Source: Hamiltosporidium magnivora
Taxonomy: Eukaryota > Microsporidia > Dubosqiidae
DNA length: 33,539 nt
Assembly (NCBI GenBank): GCA_004325065.1
Contig: PITI01000025.1
Location: 1-33,539, forward strand
Direction of reading: 5' to 3'
Shown: one piece after another, positions 12,255 through 22,103 of the stretch
Position numbering within the stretch: the first letter of the stretch is position 1
How the letters are laid out: every line of letters starts with the position of its first letter
Translations under genes and position numbers: made by a program
Notes under the pieces: model-generated
The model's input: only the letters and a program-made list of their open reading frames with translations
Told to the model about the DNA's origin: nothing
The model's database searches: none

Positions 12255-12834
12255 AGGTCTACGAAATGGCGAAACATTTTCTACAGATTTATTTTAAGTT
12301 TTTTATGTAACCAGATTGCAGACCGTAGTTGACACGTAGATAAGTGCCAGGTAAAAGCCTAATAATTCAACCTTTCTCACTCGGGTTAGAAGACTTAGCG
12401 CCTGGGAATTACAAAAAAAAAACCTTTTAAAGCCGGGAAAGCTAAGTAGCAGGTTATAACTGTTGGTATGGCACTTTACTGCTTAGGTTGATCCCCATGT
12501 AAATCACTGAAATATATCTTAGCAAGAAGTTTATTAGGTTCAGAAAGTATAAAGTAAGTGAGAACGCTGCATAGTCTTGGGCAGCCCCGGGAGGGCTTCG
12601 ATTTTCGATTAAACTTCATGCAACGACATTAACTAAATCCGGGCAACTGCCTTGCCTATTAATTGAATTCTACACACCTGGTAGATGAAAGCGTTTGGAA
12701 CATAGGTATGGCAGGAGGGACTGATGGAGTTTTGAGGCAGCAGTTATTTATGTTAGACCCAAATCTGCGTTAATATCATGAAAACAAATATAACGCTTGC
12801 CACTGTTTTAAAAAGATGCGAACTTTTAAATAAA
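12255..12834 (+). repeat. ~580-bp GC-richer non-coding repeat, copy 1
   Basis: This segment aligns along its whole length with the reverse complement of 23889-24466, roughly three positions in four by eye, with few length changes. Well-kept blocks include AACCAGATTGCAGACCG, GGGAAAGCTAAGTAGCA, CCCCATGTAAATC, GAAATATATCTTAGC, TTTATTAGGTTCA, GCTGCATAGTCTT, CTACACACCTGG and ATATCATGAAAACAAATATA. It is far richer in G and C than the flanking DNA. Neither copy has a continuous reading frame, and differences do not follow codons, so it is not obviously protein-coding. It has no resemblance I recognise to rRNA, RNase P RNA or SRP RNA. It could be a solo LTR or other non-autonomous element inserted before AT drift, or an unrecognised structured RNA. 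Confidence 0.75.
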
Positions 12835-15800
12835 ACTTCTTGATTTCAAGAATTTATATTATTTTCTATGTATTTATATGTTCTTCTCTAAATTAAAACG
12901 TCTTCCAAAAATTGAAATACTAAAATCAATTTTAATGTGAATCCTTTCGTATATATCGACTATTAATATTCTTTTTTTGGTATGTAGATTTAATCAATAC
13001 ATTTAGAACACAATAAAAGATATTATCATCTTTCTTGTTTGGACGTAATTTTCAAATTTTTTTCGTATTTTTCTCTGTGCTTCAGATATTTTATATTTAA
13101 TTTTGATATTGTTACCTTAATAAATTTCAAGACATAAAGAGAAATTTCTATTTTCGTTTCTTTTTATACAACCAGAATAATTTTTGAAATAATTTTTTAA
13201 TTTAAAACTCATATTATTTAGTTTATCGCATAGTCTTTTTGAGCAAAAGATCACAGATCCTATTTCGTTCTGTATTTGCTAATTTATTAGCGTCTTTATA
13301 AATTCTGTTGTTTCAACGCTCGTTTTACATTTATGTTTAACGATATTTCCCAGATATTTGTTTTTTTTGGAGACATGGCATATAAGTGATATGTATATCA
13401 ACGTTTCTATGGCATTTTGTTTAAATTAAATATTTTTCTCAAAAAAAGAAAAAACTTTCGTATTTCTTTAAAGACATATGACTTTAATGCAATTAAAAGA
13501 TATTTAAGTGTGGTATTATTGAAAAAAATATCAAAATCATGCAAAAAAATGACTTTTCAAAAAAAAGTCGCCTCATAATAATCATAAATTACAGAAGCCA
13601 TAAGCCTATAATTTCTTCGAAGCAAACCTTAGAAGACGGTTGATCGAAACTATCTTTTTTCACCCATTCGCTATGTTGATCGAAAACCTTATATTTTTAA
13701 CAAAATTTTGGGCCTCAAATTAGCTCAAATATGTGATTATATTATCGAAAATGCTTAATATACAATTCATCGAGATTTGTTTTTAATATCATTAAATGGT
13801 AGTTGCGACCAACAAGAACTTCGGGTAAGCGCTCCATTAATTAATCTTAAATAAATTCGGCGAAAAAATTTTTAAACTTTTGTTTAAAGCATAATATTTT
13901 TTTAAAATGTTATTTTAATCGCTTTTGGAGAGTAATAAATTTGAAAAATCTCGTAATGTTTTATTTCCGATCAAATATGGACTTATTTTTAAATCCTGCA
14001 TATGTATAACTTTCTTGAGATATCTTCATATGCTCGTAGTCTTTGAAATCATCAGATTTAATTTAAACCCGGGTATTTACTGTTTAACGCAATCAAAAAT
14101 ATAACACTCTAGCAACAGATTCAATTTAAGACTTGCAGTTTAAAAAGTTCGAATATCATATTCCTTGATATTTCTTGATTTACAATTAAAATCTATATTT
14201 TTGGCGGTTACTTGCATATCGGTATAGGAACATCTTTTAGTAAAAAAAGTAAAGGTTTTTTCATTGTTCTTCTTTCTCCTATTATTTAACTTCTTGCATT
14301 ACTTACATAATTTGTTCATTTTTTACGACAATTGTATGTTAAATCACAATATTTTTGTTTATTAAGCTTTAAAGGTATATTCAAAATCTTTAGACATCCT
14401 GCAAAACCGTGTCCTAATGCTAAAATTATATGAGAAGTAAAATTTCTGCACAGCTTTTAATGACCTGAATAGTTAATTGTGTGCTATAAACCAGGCCCAT
14501 TTTAATATTTTAGTACGGGCATTTGTTATGTTATATTAATGATTGAAGTAGAAGCTTAAGTCCGGAATAATCTTAAATATTAGCCGAGTGTAGGTTTCTA
14601 CTGTTTATTTTGTAATTGGTTGATTTGTCCGAACTTTTTTTCAGCTTAAGATGCAGGTTTGCCTAAATAAAGAGGAAATTAAGAGATTCTTAGTTCCAGT
14701 TTATAATTTTGGTTGAAATTTATTATTTTGTTTGCCTTATCTATGCAATTCGAAAGTTAATTTAGTTTCTTTTACACATGCAATTTTTTTTACACATACT
14801 TGCTTCATTCATTACTAATTAAAATTTTAACGGAAAGGCTAAGTTATATAAGTGAAATATTACATTTCATTTTCTATCTAGTTGTATATTTGGTTCTCTT
14901 CTCCGTATCTTACTAAATAAGAATTTTTTATCGAATCTTAGTCTATGGTTGCCTTATCTAAAATTTAAAGATATATTTTTCGTCTTTCTTAGCGAACATA
15001 ATTTTTTATATTTGCATGTTTCACAAAGAAGTATAAGCTACATGTGTATTCTAATTTTGTGTACGACATGCAGATATGATTTTCAACTTTAAATATCTTT
15101 TAGTCTGCCTCATATCAGAAAAATATTGAGAAAATGGTTTCTGGAAATATTTTTGGTATTTCGAGTATAATTCTTATAATATTGATTGTATTATGAATTT
15201 TTTAAATACACTCTTGGATATTTAGGGACAATGCCTCTGCAAATTATTTCAATAAATATTATCCCAACGCCAAATCAATAAATATGTTAGATTATTTTTT
15301 AATCTTATTTAAATAATTAGGTTCCTGATTATAATTATTTAAACCGAAACTTTTAAAATATTTCCAACTCTAATGAGGATTACCATGATTTTGCTCTTAC
15401 CTCGAAACATATATCGGTTTAACCATTCCGATATTTGAAATATATTTTATTTTGGTTCCCAAAATAATTTCTTTACGCGTTTTCAAGGATATTTCATATT
15501 TTTTGTACTTATTCCATTCTAAAAATGAAATTTTTATTTGTTTTAAGTGTACAGTCTAAACAAGAGATCTTACTTATTTAGTCCAATTCAATCAGGCTTA
15601 TCTTTTTTCACACTAATCCGTTATATTATATACAATTTTCCAATTTGTCTGTAGGTGTGACACTTTAATTCCGGTAATATATGTACATATAAAATAAATC
15701 TATACAATGGAATTAAACTTAATATATCATACGATATACAATAAAAAAATGACAAAGTTTATATTTTTTTTATATTTATTCAGAAATTAAAGTATAAAAG

Positions 15801-16130
15801 GTTGGTTAAGTTTAAATGTAGTTGCTTAAATTGCGGAAAATTTCTTTGAATCTTAATTCTAATTTCAATTTTGACTTTACAAAACAATTTATTAGTTCTT
15901 TTCACTTTTGCAAAAAATAAATTATTGAATAATTTAAAAGTTTTCTTTGTTACAAAATTTCATAGTTTTTAAATTTCTTAGATTCAAAATTTCAAATAAT
16001 TTCTTTAATTCTAATTTATATTTACTCGTATATAAATAATTCTGAAGTTGTTATCACTATTAAATGTGATACTAAAACATTTGGTATCAAAAAAAATATT
16101 ATTTTAAATAAAAAAAAATTATCCTTTCAA
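12835..16130. other. Gene-free region upstream of the SAC gene
   Basis: AT-rich and largely T-rich on the given strand, with stop codons throughout and no convincing frame, RNA gene or repeat. The last ~300 bp before the SAC gene become more homogeneous A/T, as in other sequences just upstream of genes here. Confidence 0.5.
16122..16130 (+). promoter_or_regulatory. Start-proximal motif (TCCTTTCAA)
   Basis: TCCT lies 5 nt before the ATG at 16131, within an otherwise C-free A/T stretch. It supports that ATG over the out-of-frame ATG 4 nt later (16135). Confidence 0.35.
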
Positions 16131-18701
16131 ATGGATGGTAAAATAGAAATATCACAGCAAACCAAAAGAATATCATATAAAACATCTAATGGTTACGTGT
16201 TTATACAGGGAAAACAGGATACTGAAACGAGTAATAACAATTGTTTTGAAACCGATTATAGCGATACAATTATTGATGATTTTTGTTGTGCTATCGGTAT
16301 TTTAGAGATTAAAAAAAATGAAGAAACCAATTGGTATTTTAGTTATGTTTCAAGATGTAATTTTGTTGGAAAATTTAATGAAATAAATATTTATAAAATA
16401 AATAAAATAAAATTTTATGCATTAAAAAAATTAGGAAGAAAAGAAAAAAATGAAAATTTTAGTGATGAAGATTTATCGAATGAAAATCTTAGAATGGCTG
16501 GCTTTGTCCAAACACACAATTTTTATTTTATGAAGAATTCGGATTTAGAAAAAAATACCTTTGTTAGTGATTTTTTAGAAAATGAAAAGTTTATTTGGAA
16601 TTCGATAATGAAAAAAAGATTTTTAAAAATTTCTGAAGAAAATTTAGAAATTCAATTATTTTTTGAAGGTTCAAATACCAAATCAGGAGATTATAATGAT
16701 TTAGGAATAGGAATTATGGTATGTGGATTTTTCAATATAAAATATGTTCCTTTAAAAGAATACAAGAAAGAAAAAGAATTAAATTTTAATTCTAAAGAAA
16801 TTCAAATTAATTCTAAAGATTCATTAAAAACTTTAAATTTATTTGAAGAAAATATTTTGATACAAGAAAATGAAACTTTTAAAGAAGAACGTCACATTTA
16901 TTCTGATAAATTTGAAATACAATTACTTTCTCTTATTTCAAGTGCAAAAGTAGGTCCTAGGTTGTATTGTAGAGGATTAGATGACAATGGAAATGTTTCT
17001 TTCTTTGTAAAAACATTGTGTAGAATTTATTTGAAAGAAAATATTATTTTTGAAATTACATTAATCAGAGGTTCAATTCCTTTATTTTGGTACCAAGAAA
17101 AAAATCCTTTAAAATTTGAATTTAAATTTTCAAGAGAAAGTGAAATTAGCAAAAATGCATTTAAAAGACATTTTGATCATTTGAAAACTAAATATGGAAA
17201 AATACATGTTTGGAATCTTTTGGGGAAAAAAAGAGGAGAAACAAAATTATCTGGAATGTACGAAGAGTGTCTTTTGAATCAAAATATTCCATTTACTTCT
17301 TTTGACATAAATAATTATACAGGTAATTTCAGATTATTAAAGAAAATATTTATGGAAAAACTTGTAAGAATTGAAGATAAAAATGTTATTTTTCGTGTTT
17401 CGTGTGTAGATTGTTTGGACAGAACAAATCTTGCACAATATTTAATTTGTGAATATTTTTTTTATCAAATTTTAGAAAAATACGATTTGAATTATAAAAT
17501 TATTGAAAATGTAAAATTAAATTTAAAAACGATTTGGGTAGAAAATGGACACATCTTAAGTTATTTTTATTCTGGTTCTGATGCCATGAGAAGTGAACTT
17601 GCTTTAAAAGAAAAACGGTCATTTGTTGGAATGATAGATGATTTTATAATTTCAGCTTCTCGTATTATAAACAGTGGATTTTCAGATAAAATGAAATATG
17701 AATTAATAAATTTACTTTTAGAAAAAAATAATGAAGAACCTACAATTTTTTCTGAAGAATTTAAAACTGAAAAAAATGAAAGTCCAAATATATTTGAAAC
17801 AAATTTAATTTTAGAAGAAGAAAATTTTAAATTGGAAAAAGATTTTACAGTTTTAGATATTAAAAATAAATTTGAGAATATGTCTTTAGAAAAGTGCGAT
17901 AATAATTTTTTAGTACTTTGTTGTAATCTTAATCATATTCCTTACAAATCTTCATATTCTTTTGATTTGAATATACCAGAAAATACAAATATAATTATTA
18001 TTTGTTTACAAAAGATGTACTTTAATGTCAGTAAAATGTTTTTTAAAGATAAAAGTATTGAAAGATTGAAATGGAAAAATTTTTTAGAATCAAAATTTTT
18101 AGAAAATAATTTTATTTTAGCTTTTCAAAACTTTTCCTACGAATTGGCTACTTTGGTTTTTATAAAAAACGACAAAATAGATGAAATATCAAGTATTTCA
18201 AATAAAAAAGAAAAAATAAAATTTGAAGCATCAACTAGCAACACATTGATTACAAGTACATTTATATTTCAAAACAAAACCTTTGTAATCATTAATTGTG
18301 ATTTCAAACTCAACAAATTAGATTTTGATAAAAAAAATCTTTTTTATTTATTTTTAAATGATTTGCAATACAAATATAAAAATAAAAATTTACTTTTTTT
18401 AGGAAATATTGATACACCAATTATTTTATCAAGAAAAACTATTCAAGAATTAATTCAAGATAATAAATTTAAAAAAATACTTTCTAGAAATTATTTAAGT
18501 ATAATTTTAAAAAATTTTGACGATTTAAAAGAACATGAAATTACATTTCAACCTAAAGAAACACTCAAAAATGGAGTTCCTTGCTATTCTTATTTTAATA
18601 GAATTTTATTTTTAGGAAATTTTATTTCAAGAGAGTATAATTATATATTTACTAATGAAAGTGGTTATGATTGTATTTTTGGTTTCTTTTCAATTATTTA
18701 A
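16131..18701 (+). CDS. Synaptojanin-like SAC phosphoinositide phosphatase with degenerate 5-phosphatase domain
   Basis: An 856-residue protein. Residues ~120-510 form a SAC domain: GPRLYCRGLDDNG (275-287) matches the R-x-x-x-RG-x-D-x-x-G block, LIRGSIPLFWYQ (311-322) matches the family IRGSIPLFW-x-Q signature, and CVDCLDRT (425-432) is the catalytic Cx5R(T/S) motif. WVENGHILSYFYSGSDAMR (469-487) is the late SAC block. The SAC domain should hydrolyse phosphate from PI4P and related lipids. Residues ~590-856 keep the shape of an inositol-polyphosphate 5-phosphatase domain (CCNLNH for WNVNG, CLQKM for LQEM, FLGNIDTPI for GDFNYRI, YSYFNRIL for PSYTDRIL, ESGYDCIF for SDHRPVF), but nearly every catalytic or metal-binding residue is changed. 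The architecture is that of synaptojanin/Inp51-53, somewhat short for that family. It probably acts on cytosolic faces of ER, Golgi or plasma membranes. It converges with the coiled-coil gene. Confidence 0.93.
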   Translation: MDGKIEISQQTKRISYKTSNGYVFIQGKQDTETSNNNCFETDYSDTIIDDFCCAIGILEIKKNEETNWYFSYVSRCNFVGKFNEINIYKINKIKFYALKKLGRKEKNENFSDEDLSNENLRMAGFVQTHNFYFMKNSDLEKNTFVSDFLENEKFIWNSIMKKRFLKISEENLEIQLFFEGSNTKSGDYNDLGIGIMVCGFFNIKYVPLKEYKKEKELNFNSKEIQINSKDSLKTLNLFEENILIQENETFKEERHIYSDKFEIQLLSLISSAKVGPRLYCRGLDDNGNVSFFVKTLCRIYLKENIIFEITLIRGSIPLFWYQEKNPLKFEFKFSRESEISKNAFKRHFDHLKTKYGKIHVWNLLGKKRGETKLSGMYEECLLNQNIPFTSFDINNYTGNFRLLKKIFMEKLVRIEDKNVIFRVSCVDCLDRTNLAQYLICEYFFYQILEKYDLNYKIIENVKLNLKTIWVENGHILSYFYSGSDAMRSELALKEKRSFVGMIDDFIISASRIINSGFSDKMKYELINLLLEKNNEEPTIFSEEFKTEKNESPNIFETNLILEEENFKLEKDFTVLDIKNKFENMSLEKCDNNFLVLCCNLNHIPYKSSYSFDLNIPENTNIIIICLQKMYFNVSKMFFKDKSIERLKWKNFLESKFLENNFILAFQNFSYELATLVFIKNDKIDEISSISNKKEKIKFEASTSNTLITSTFIFQNKTFVIINCDFKLNKLDFDKKNLFYLFLNDLQYKYKNKNLLFLGNIDTPIILSRKTIQELIQDNKFKKILSRNYLSIILKNFDDLKEHEITFQPKETLKNGVPCYSYFNRILFLGNFISREYNYIFTNESGYDCIFGFFSII

Positions 18702-18723
18702 TTAAAAAAATAAATATTTTAGA
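18702..18723. other. Immediate 3' flank of the SAC gene
   Basis: A/T-only spacer with AATAAA just after the stop codon, a candidate polyadenylation signal, leading directly into the tandem repeat. Confidence 0.35.
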
Positions 18724-19015
18724 TTTAGAAATTAATAAACTGAGGAATACAATGAAAAATAAATTTATGAACCAGAATTAAATATTTAATTTAGAAATTA
18801 ATAGAGTGAGGAATACAATAAAAAATAACTTTGTGAATTCAATTAAATATTTATAGATTTAGGAATTAATAGATTGAGGAATACAATAAAAAATAAATTT
18901 GTGAATTATAATTAAATATTTATAGATTTAGGAATGGAATTCAGAACCATCGATTTTATTATAGACTATATGAATGAGAAATAGAATAAAAAAAAACTTC
19001 TGAATTATAATTTAA
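18724..19015 (+). repeat. Tandem repeat, 66-69-bp unit, about four copies
   Basis: Units begin with TTTAGAAATTAATA or TTTAGGAATTAATAG at 18724, 18790, 18858 and 18927, giving periods of 66, 68 and 69 bp. Each continues with TGAGGAATACAATAAAAAAT, a TTTGTGAATT-like block and AATTAAATATTTATAGA. Units 2 and 3 match closely. Unit 1 and especially unit 4 have diverged, and unit 4 carries an insertion before a recognisable end (GAATTATAATTTAATAT). The array fills the gap between two convergent genes. A minus-strand frame at 18959-19144 partly overlaps it and looks spurious. Function is unknown; it resembles a minisatellite. Confidence 0.8.
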
Positions 19016-19171
19016 TATATGAATTGAGAATGAAAAGTACATTTTTAGAAAAGAAAATGTAATAAAAAAAGGATTTATAAATAAATTGTAAATGAAAAAA
19101 TTATAAAAAAATGGAAAATGATTTATAAAAATTTTAACGAACATTGTATTGATTTAAAAGAAATTTAAAAC
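19016..19171. other. Spacer 3' of the coiled-coil gene
   Basis: AT-rich with several runs of A. It may contain further eroded repeat units. No gene is supported. Confidence 0.4.
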
Positions 19172-20731
19172 TTAAAATCTGTGTTTTTTAATGACAGGAC
19201 TTGAATCTGTGAAAGTAAGGTTTGCAAAGAAAGAAGAATTTTCTAATTTTATAGGTTGAGATAAACTTACATTTTCATTACTTTGTTTGGTGTTGTTTTC
19301 TTTAGAATTTACAATAAAATCAGATTCGATTTCTTCTTTTTGAGTTAATAAACGTGCTTTTGAAGTTTTTTTAATTGGATGGAAAATCACAGATTTTTTT
19401 GGTTTTCTTGATGAAAAAGGGGAACTCGAAATCGAAGGTAATTTAGTGTTTGAATTTAAGGGCGTTTTTTTTAAATGGCTATTTTTATTTAAAATACTTT
19501 TCTTATTTGTATTTTCTGGTTCTTTAAATGTGAAGGTATTTTTTTTAATTTCTTTATTTTTTAAAATTTCTGATTTCTTTATATTTTCGCCCTCCTTAAA
19601 TTTATTAATGGTTTTATTTTTTGGTAAAATTTCATCTGTAAAAATATTTTTATTTTCTTTTTCTAAATCTTTATTTTTCTTAGAATTTGGTTTTTTAGGA
19701 TTTAAAATACTTTTTTTAAATTCTTTTTTTTCTAAATAATTAGATTCTAGGTTTTTAAATTTATTTAACGGAGAAAATATAAGACTTTCTGATTCTTCTT
19801 CTTTTGATTCTTCAATATTTTCTTTACATTTATATTCATCAGTATTTTTATATTTATTTAGTACTTCTCTTTGTAAAGAAACTGTTTCTCCATTTTGTTT
19901 GTATTCATCAGTATTTTTATATTTATTTAGTACTTCTCTTTGTAAAGAAATAATTTCTTCTTTATGTTTTAAATTCTCTTTTAAAGAATTTAATAAATTA
20001 TCTTTTTCTTTATAAATATTTTTTAAAGTTTTTAATTCATTATTTTCATTTTCAAGTATTTCTAACTTTTTAATTGTTTCTTTGGAAACAGAAAATTTGT
20101 TATTATTTCTCAATTCAGAAATATCTTTTTCATAATTTTTAATTTTACTTTCATTTTCTTTATTTTCATTTTGATAAAATTCAATATTTCTTTCCATTCT
20201 AATTATTTTATCTTTAAACGTAATAATTTCATTGAAAAATTTATTTTTTTCGTTTTTTAAACTTAAAATTTCATTTTCTAAAACAGTATTTTTATCTTTT
20301 AAACTAGAATTGGCTAAAATAATTTTTGTATTTTCAATTTTTAATAAATCTAAATCTTCTTTAATTCTTTTATTTATAATTTGTTCATTTTTTAGATTTT
20401 CTATTTCTTTTTGTAATTCTTTAATTATTTTTTTATTTTCTTCACCTCCTAAAACATACCGTAAATTTTCTTCTTTTTTTGTGTTTTCAAGATTTAAATT
20501 GTTTTTTAAAATCTTCTCTTTTACTTCCATAAGCGATTTTATTTCTTCTTTCGATATTTTTAGTGTTTCTTGTGTTTGCAAAAGTAAATCTGTAATTTCT
20601 GTATTTTTTGATTTCAAATGCGTTATTTTATCTTTTAATATTTCCTTTTCCTTATTTAGTCTGTTTATAAGAAGGGAATTGTATTTGTGCTCCAAATCTC
20701 TGGTTTTATTAGAAATTTCTAGATAATCCAT
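19172..20731 (-). CDS. Coiled-coil protein with basic, Ser/Pro-containing C-terminal tail
   Basis: A 519-residue protein. Residues ~10-275 are almost continuous coiled coil, rich in K, E, N and L with heptad-like spacing. Residues ~262-301 contain a 23-residue duplication (SLQREVLNKYKNTDEYK twice). From ~305 the chain becomes low-complexity and basic, with candidate proline-directed phosphosites at FSPL (319-322), KTPL (422-425), SSPF (436-439) and SSPV (510-513). The tail holds KSVIF (446-450), which fits the [RK]xVxF-type PP1-docking pattern, and two SILN motifs (341-344, 412-415) near the SILK docking motif. There are no membrane segments or signal peptide. I do not recognise an orthologue. 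Architecture suggests a structural or scaffold protein of the spindle pole, kinetochore or cytoskeleton; this is inference. ACCCAT abuts the start codon, supporting this start. Confidence 0.85.
   Translation of the reverse strand: MDYLEISNKTRDLEHKYNSLLINRLNKEKEILKDKITHLKSKNTEITDLLLQTQETLKISKEEIKSLMEVKEKILKNNLNLENTKKEENLRYVLGGEENKKIIKELQKEIENLKNEQIINKRIKEDLDLLKIENTKIILANSSLKDKNTVLENEILSLKNEKNKFFNEIITFKDKIIRMERNIEFYQNENKENESKIKNYEKDISELRNNNKFSVSKETIKKLEILENENNELKTLKNIYKEKDNLLNSLKENLKHKEEIISLQREVLNKYKNTDEYKQNGETVSLQREVLNKYKNTDEYKCKENIEESKEEESESLIFSPLNKFKNLESNYLEKKEFKKSILNPKKPNSKKNKDLEKENKNIFTDEILPKNKTINKFKEGENIKKSEILKNKEIKKNTFTFKEPENTNKKSILNKNSHLKKTPLNSNTKLPSISSSPFSSRKPKKSVIFHPIKKTSKARLLTQKEEIESDFIVNSKENNTKQSNENVSLSQPIKLENSSFFANLTFTDSSPVIKKHRF
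19833..19950 (-). repeat. In-frame 69-bp tandem duplication inside the coiled-coil gene
   Basis: Positions 19833-19881 and 19902-19950 are identical over 49 bp, with a period of 69 bp (23 codons). The 20 bp between them aligns with the next segment as a diverged part of the same unit. The frame is kept, giving two copies of SLQREVLNKYKNTDEYK in the protein. The perfect identity in a fast-evolving A/T region suggests a recent duplication or continuing homogenisation. Confidence 0.95.
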
Positions 20732-20733
20732 AT

Positions 20734-20736
20734 GGG
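20734..20736 (-). promoter_or_regulatory. CCC-like start-proximal motif
   Basis: On the minus strand the sequence before the start reads GAACCCAT then ATG, so CCC lies 2 nt from the start codon. This is the best match in the window to the microsporidian CCC motif. Confidence 0.6.
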
Positions 20737-21865
20737 TTCTTATTTATGCATTTTTTATTTTAAAATATTAAAAAAATAATCTTTTTATGCTTGGAATTAT
20801 CAATAATGAAAAGTAAAAGAATATGCTGATTGAAGAAGAAGCTACACATAAGCTTATTACGTTGTAAAAACTTTGTCACACTTGATTAAATGCAAAAAAA
20901 ACTTATTGGGTTTGATAAAGAATCCATATGAGAGATAATCTATCATATAAGAGTACTTCGACTTAAACTAAATAATTTCGTTTTATATTATGATGTAATA
21001 AGAAGCATATTGGTTTTCAATAAAAATATATTAGAATATGAGTTATGAATCGCCTTATTTTTTATATGAGCTTGGAAATGACATCTTTTTAATCATAAAA
21101 GTAAATATTTTTTTGCACTTTTAAAAATTTGGAAAATGAAATTAAAAATCTTGAATGTAATAGCTGGAATTATAAATGTAAAAAAATCATAAATCAATCT
21201 TTCGTTGATAAAAGCTTTATTAAGGTAAAATAAAAGTTAGATTTACTTTAAAAGAATCATTAAAAAGATTATAAACCAATGTGAATACTATGTAATTTAA
21301 AAAACGAGGCAAAAAATATATTCATAAGAAATAATTATTCTAAGATTCTGGTTATAGTTACTGATCTATATGTTAGAAAATATAAAGTTAATATCCGGAT
21401 TTTTTATATCCTAAATAGAAATGAGTTTCCAAACTACCTAAAAAGTATCTAATTTCTATTTTTTTATATTCGATTAATTTCAATTTTTGTGTATAAAGAT
21501 CTATGAATCCAAATTTAATAATGCAATATTTAAGAGATAGAATCATTTTTCGATTTAATAATTTTACTTACTTGCTTAAACCAATTTACTTTTATCTCTC
21601 GGGGGTGAGTATGAAGAGATAGAACGCTTAAGTATTTTTTCACTTATCAGTGTTCTAGTGTTTCCAAAGTCTATTCCTATTATCAAAAAAGCGGGTTTAA
21701 AGGATTCGAAACGTTTCAACTTTCAGTAGTCCTTCTACTTTCTCAATTAAATATCCTGCATATATTTTTCATGATTAAATGTCTGGTTTCGATTTTGCCA
21801 GTGATTTTTAAAACTGACATTTATAGTTTCATTTTTTTATCTGATGTGGTTCTGGATTAAAGGAG

Positions 21866-21990
21866 ATTGGCTCGTAAGCCCAGCGTGGTTTATATTCCAC
21901 CAAAATGTCAATAATGATTTTCACATCAAGTTCACATACTCATTGCCAAACAGATAGTTTTTAAATTTGTTACACTTTCGTCACCGCTGT
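21866..21990 (+). repeat. Short dispersed repeat, copy 2
   Basis: Carries GTGGTTTATATTCCACCAAA, then TCACATACTCATTGCCAAA and a tail ending TTTCGTCACCGC. It aligns with copy 1 (2722-2850) over the first block and lead-in, and with copy 3 (24504-24612) through the second block and tail. GTGG and CCAC around TTTATATT can form a small hairpin. Confidence 0.55.
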
Positions 21991-22103
21991 AATTCAAAAT
22001 TAATATAGTAACTAAAAAAACAGACTCAAAATAGAATTCTATCGACAATAATTCTATATTTTTTATATGAATTTAAAGGATTAAACACAAAATAATATAA
22101 AAT

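Larger units (their letters stand above)
20732..22103. other. Intergenic region upstream of the coiled-coil gene
   Basis: AT-rich with no supported gene. It holds the CCC motif of the coiled-coil gene at its left end, a slightly GC-richer stretch near 21600-21730, and copy 2 of the short dispersed repeat at 21866-21990. Confidence 0.5.

Noticed and set aside
12300..12700. tRNA- or SINE-like B box (GGTTGATCCCC) in the first element
   Set aside because: The matching position in the second copy reads differently and no cloverleaf could be drawn.
18959..19144. Minus-strand 61-codon frame, Phe/Ile/Tyr-rich
   Set aside because: Overlaps the tandem repeat and A-rich spacer, has no start-proximal motif and looks like chance in low-complexity DNA.
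19446..20726. Plus-strand F/S/L-rich frames of 97 and 164 codons
   Set aside because: Antisense of the coiled-coil gene; their Phe/Ser/Leu composition is what antisense of Lys/Glu/Asn codons gives.
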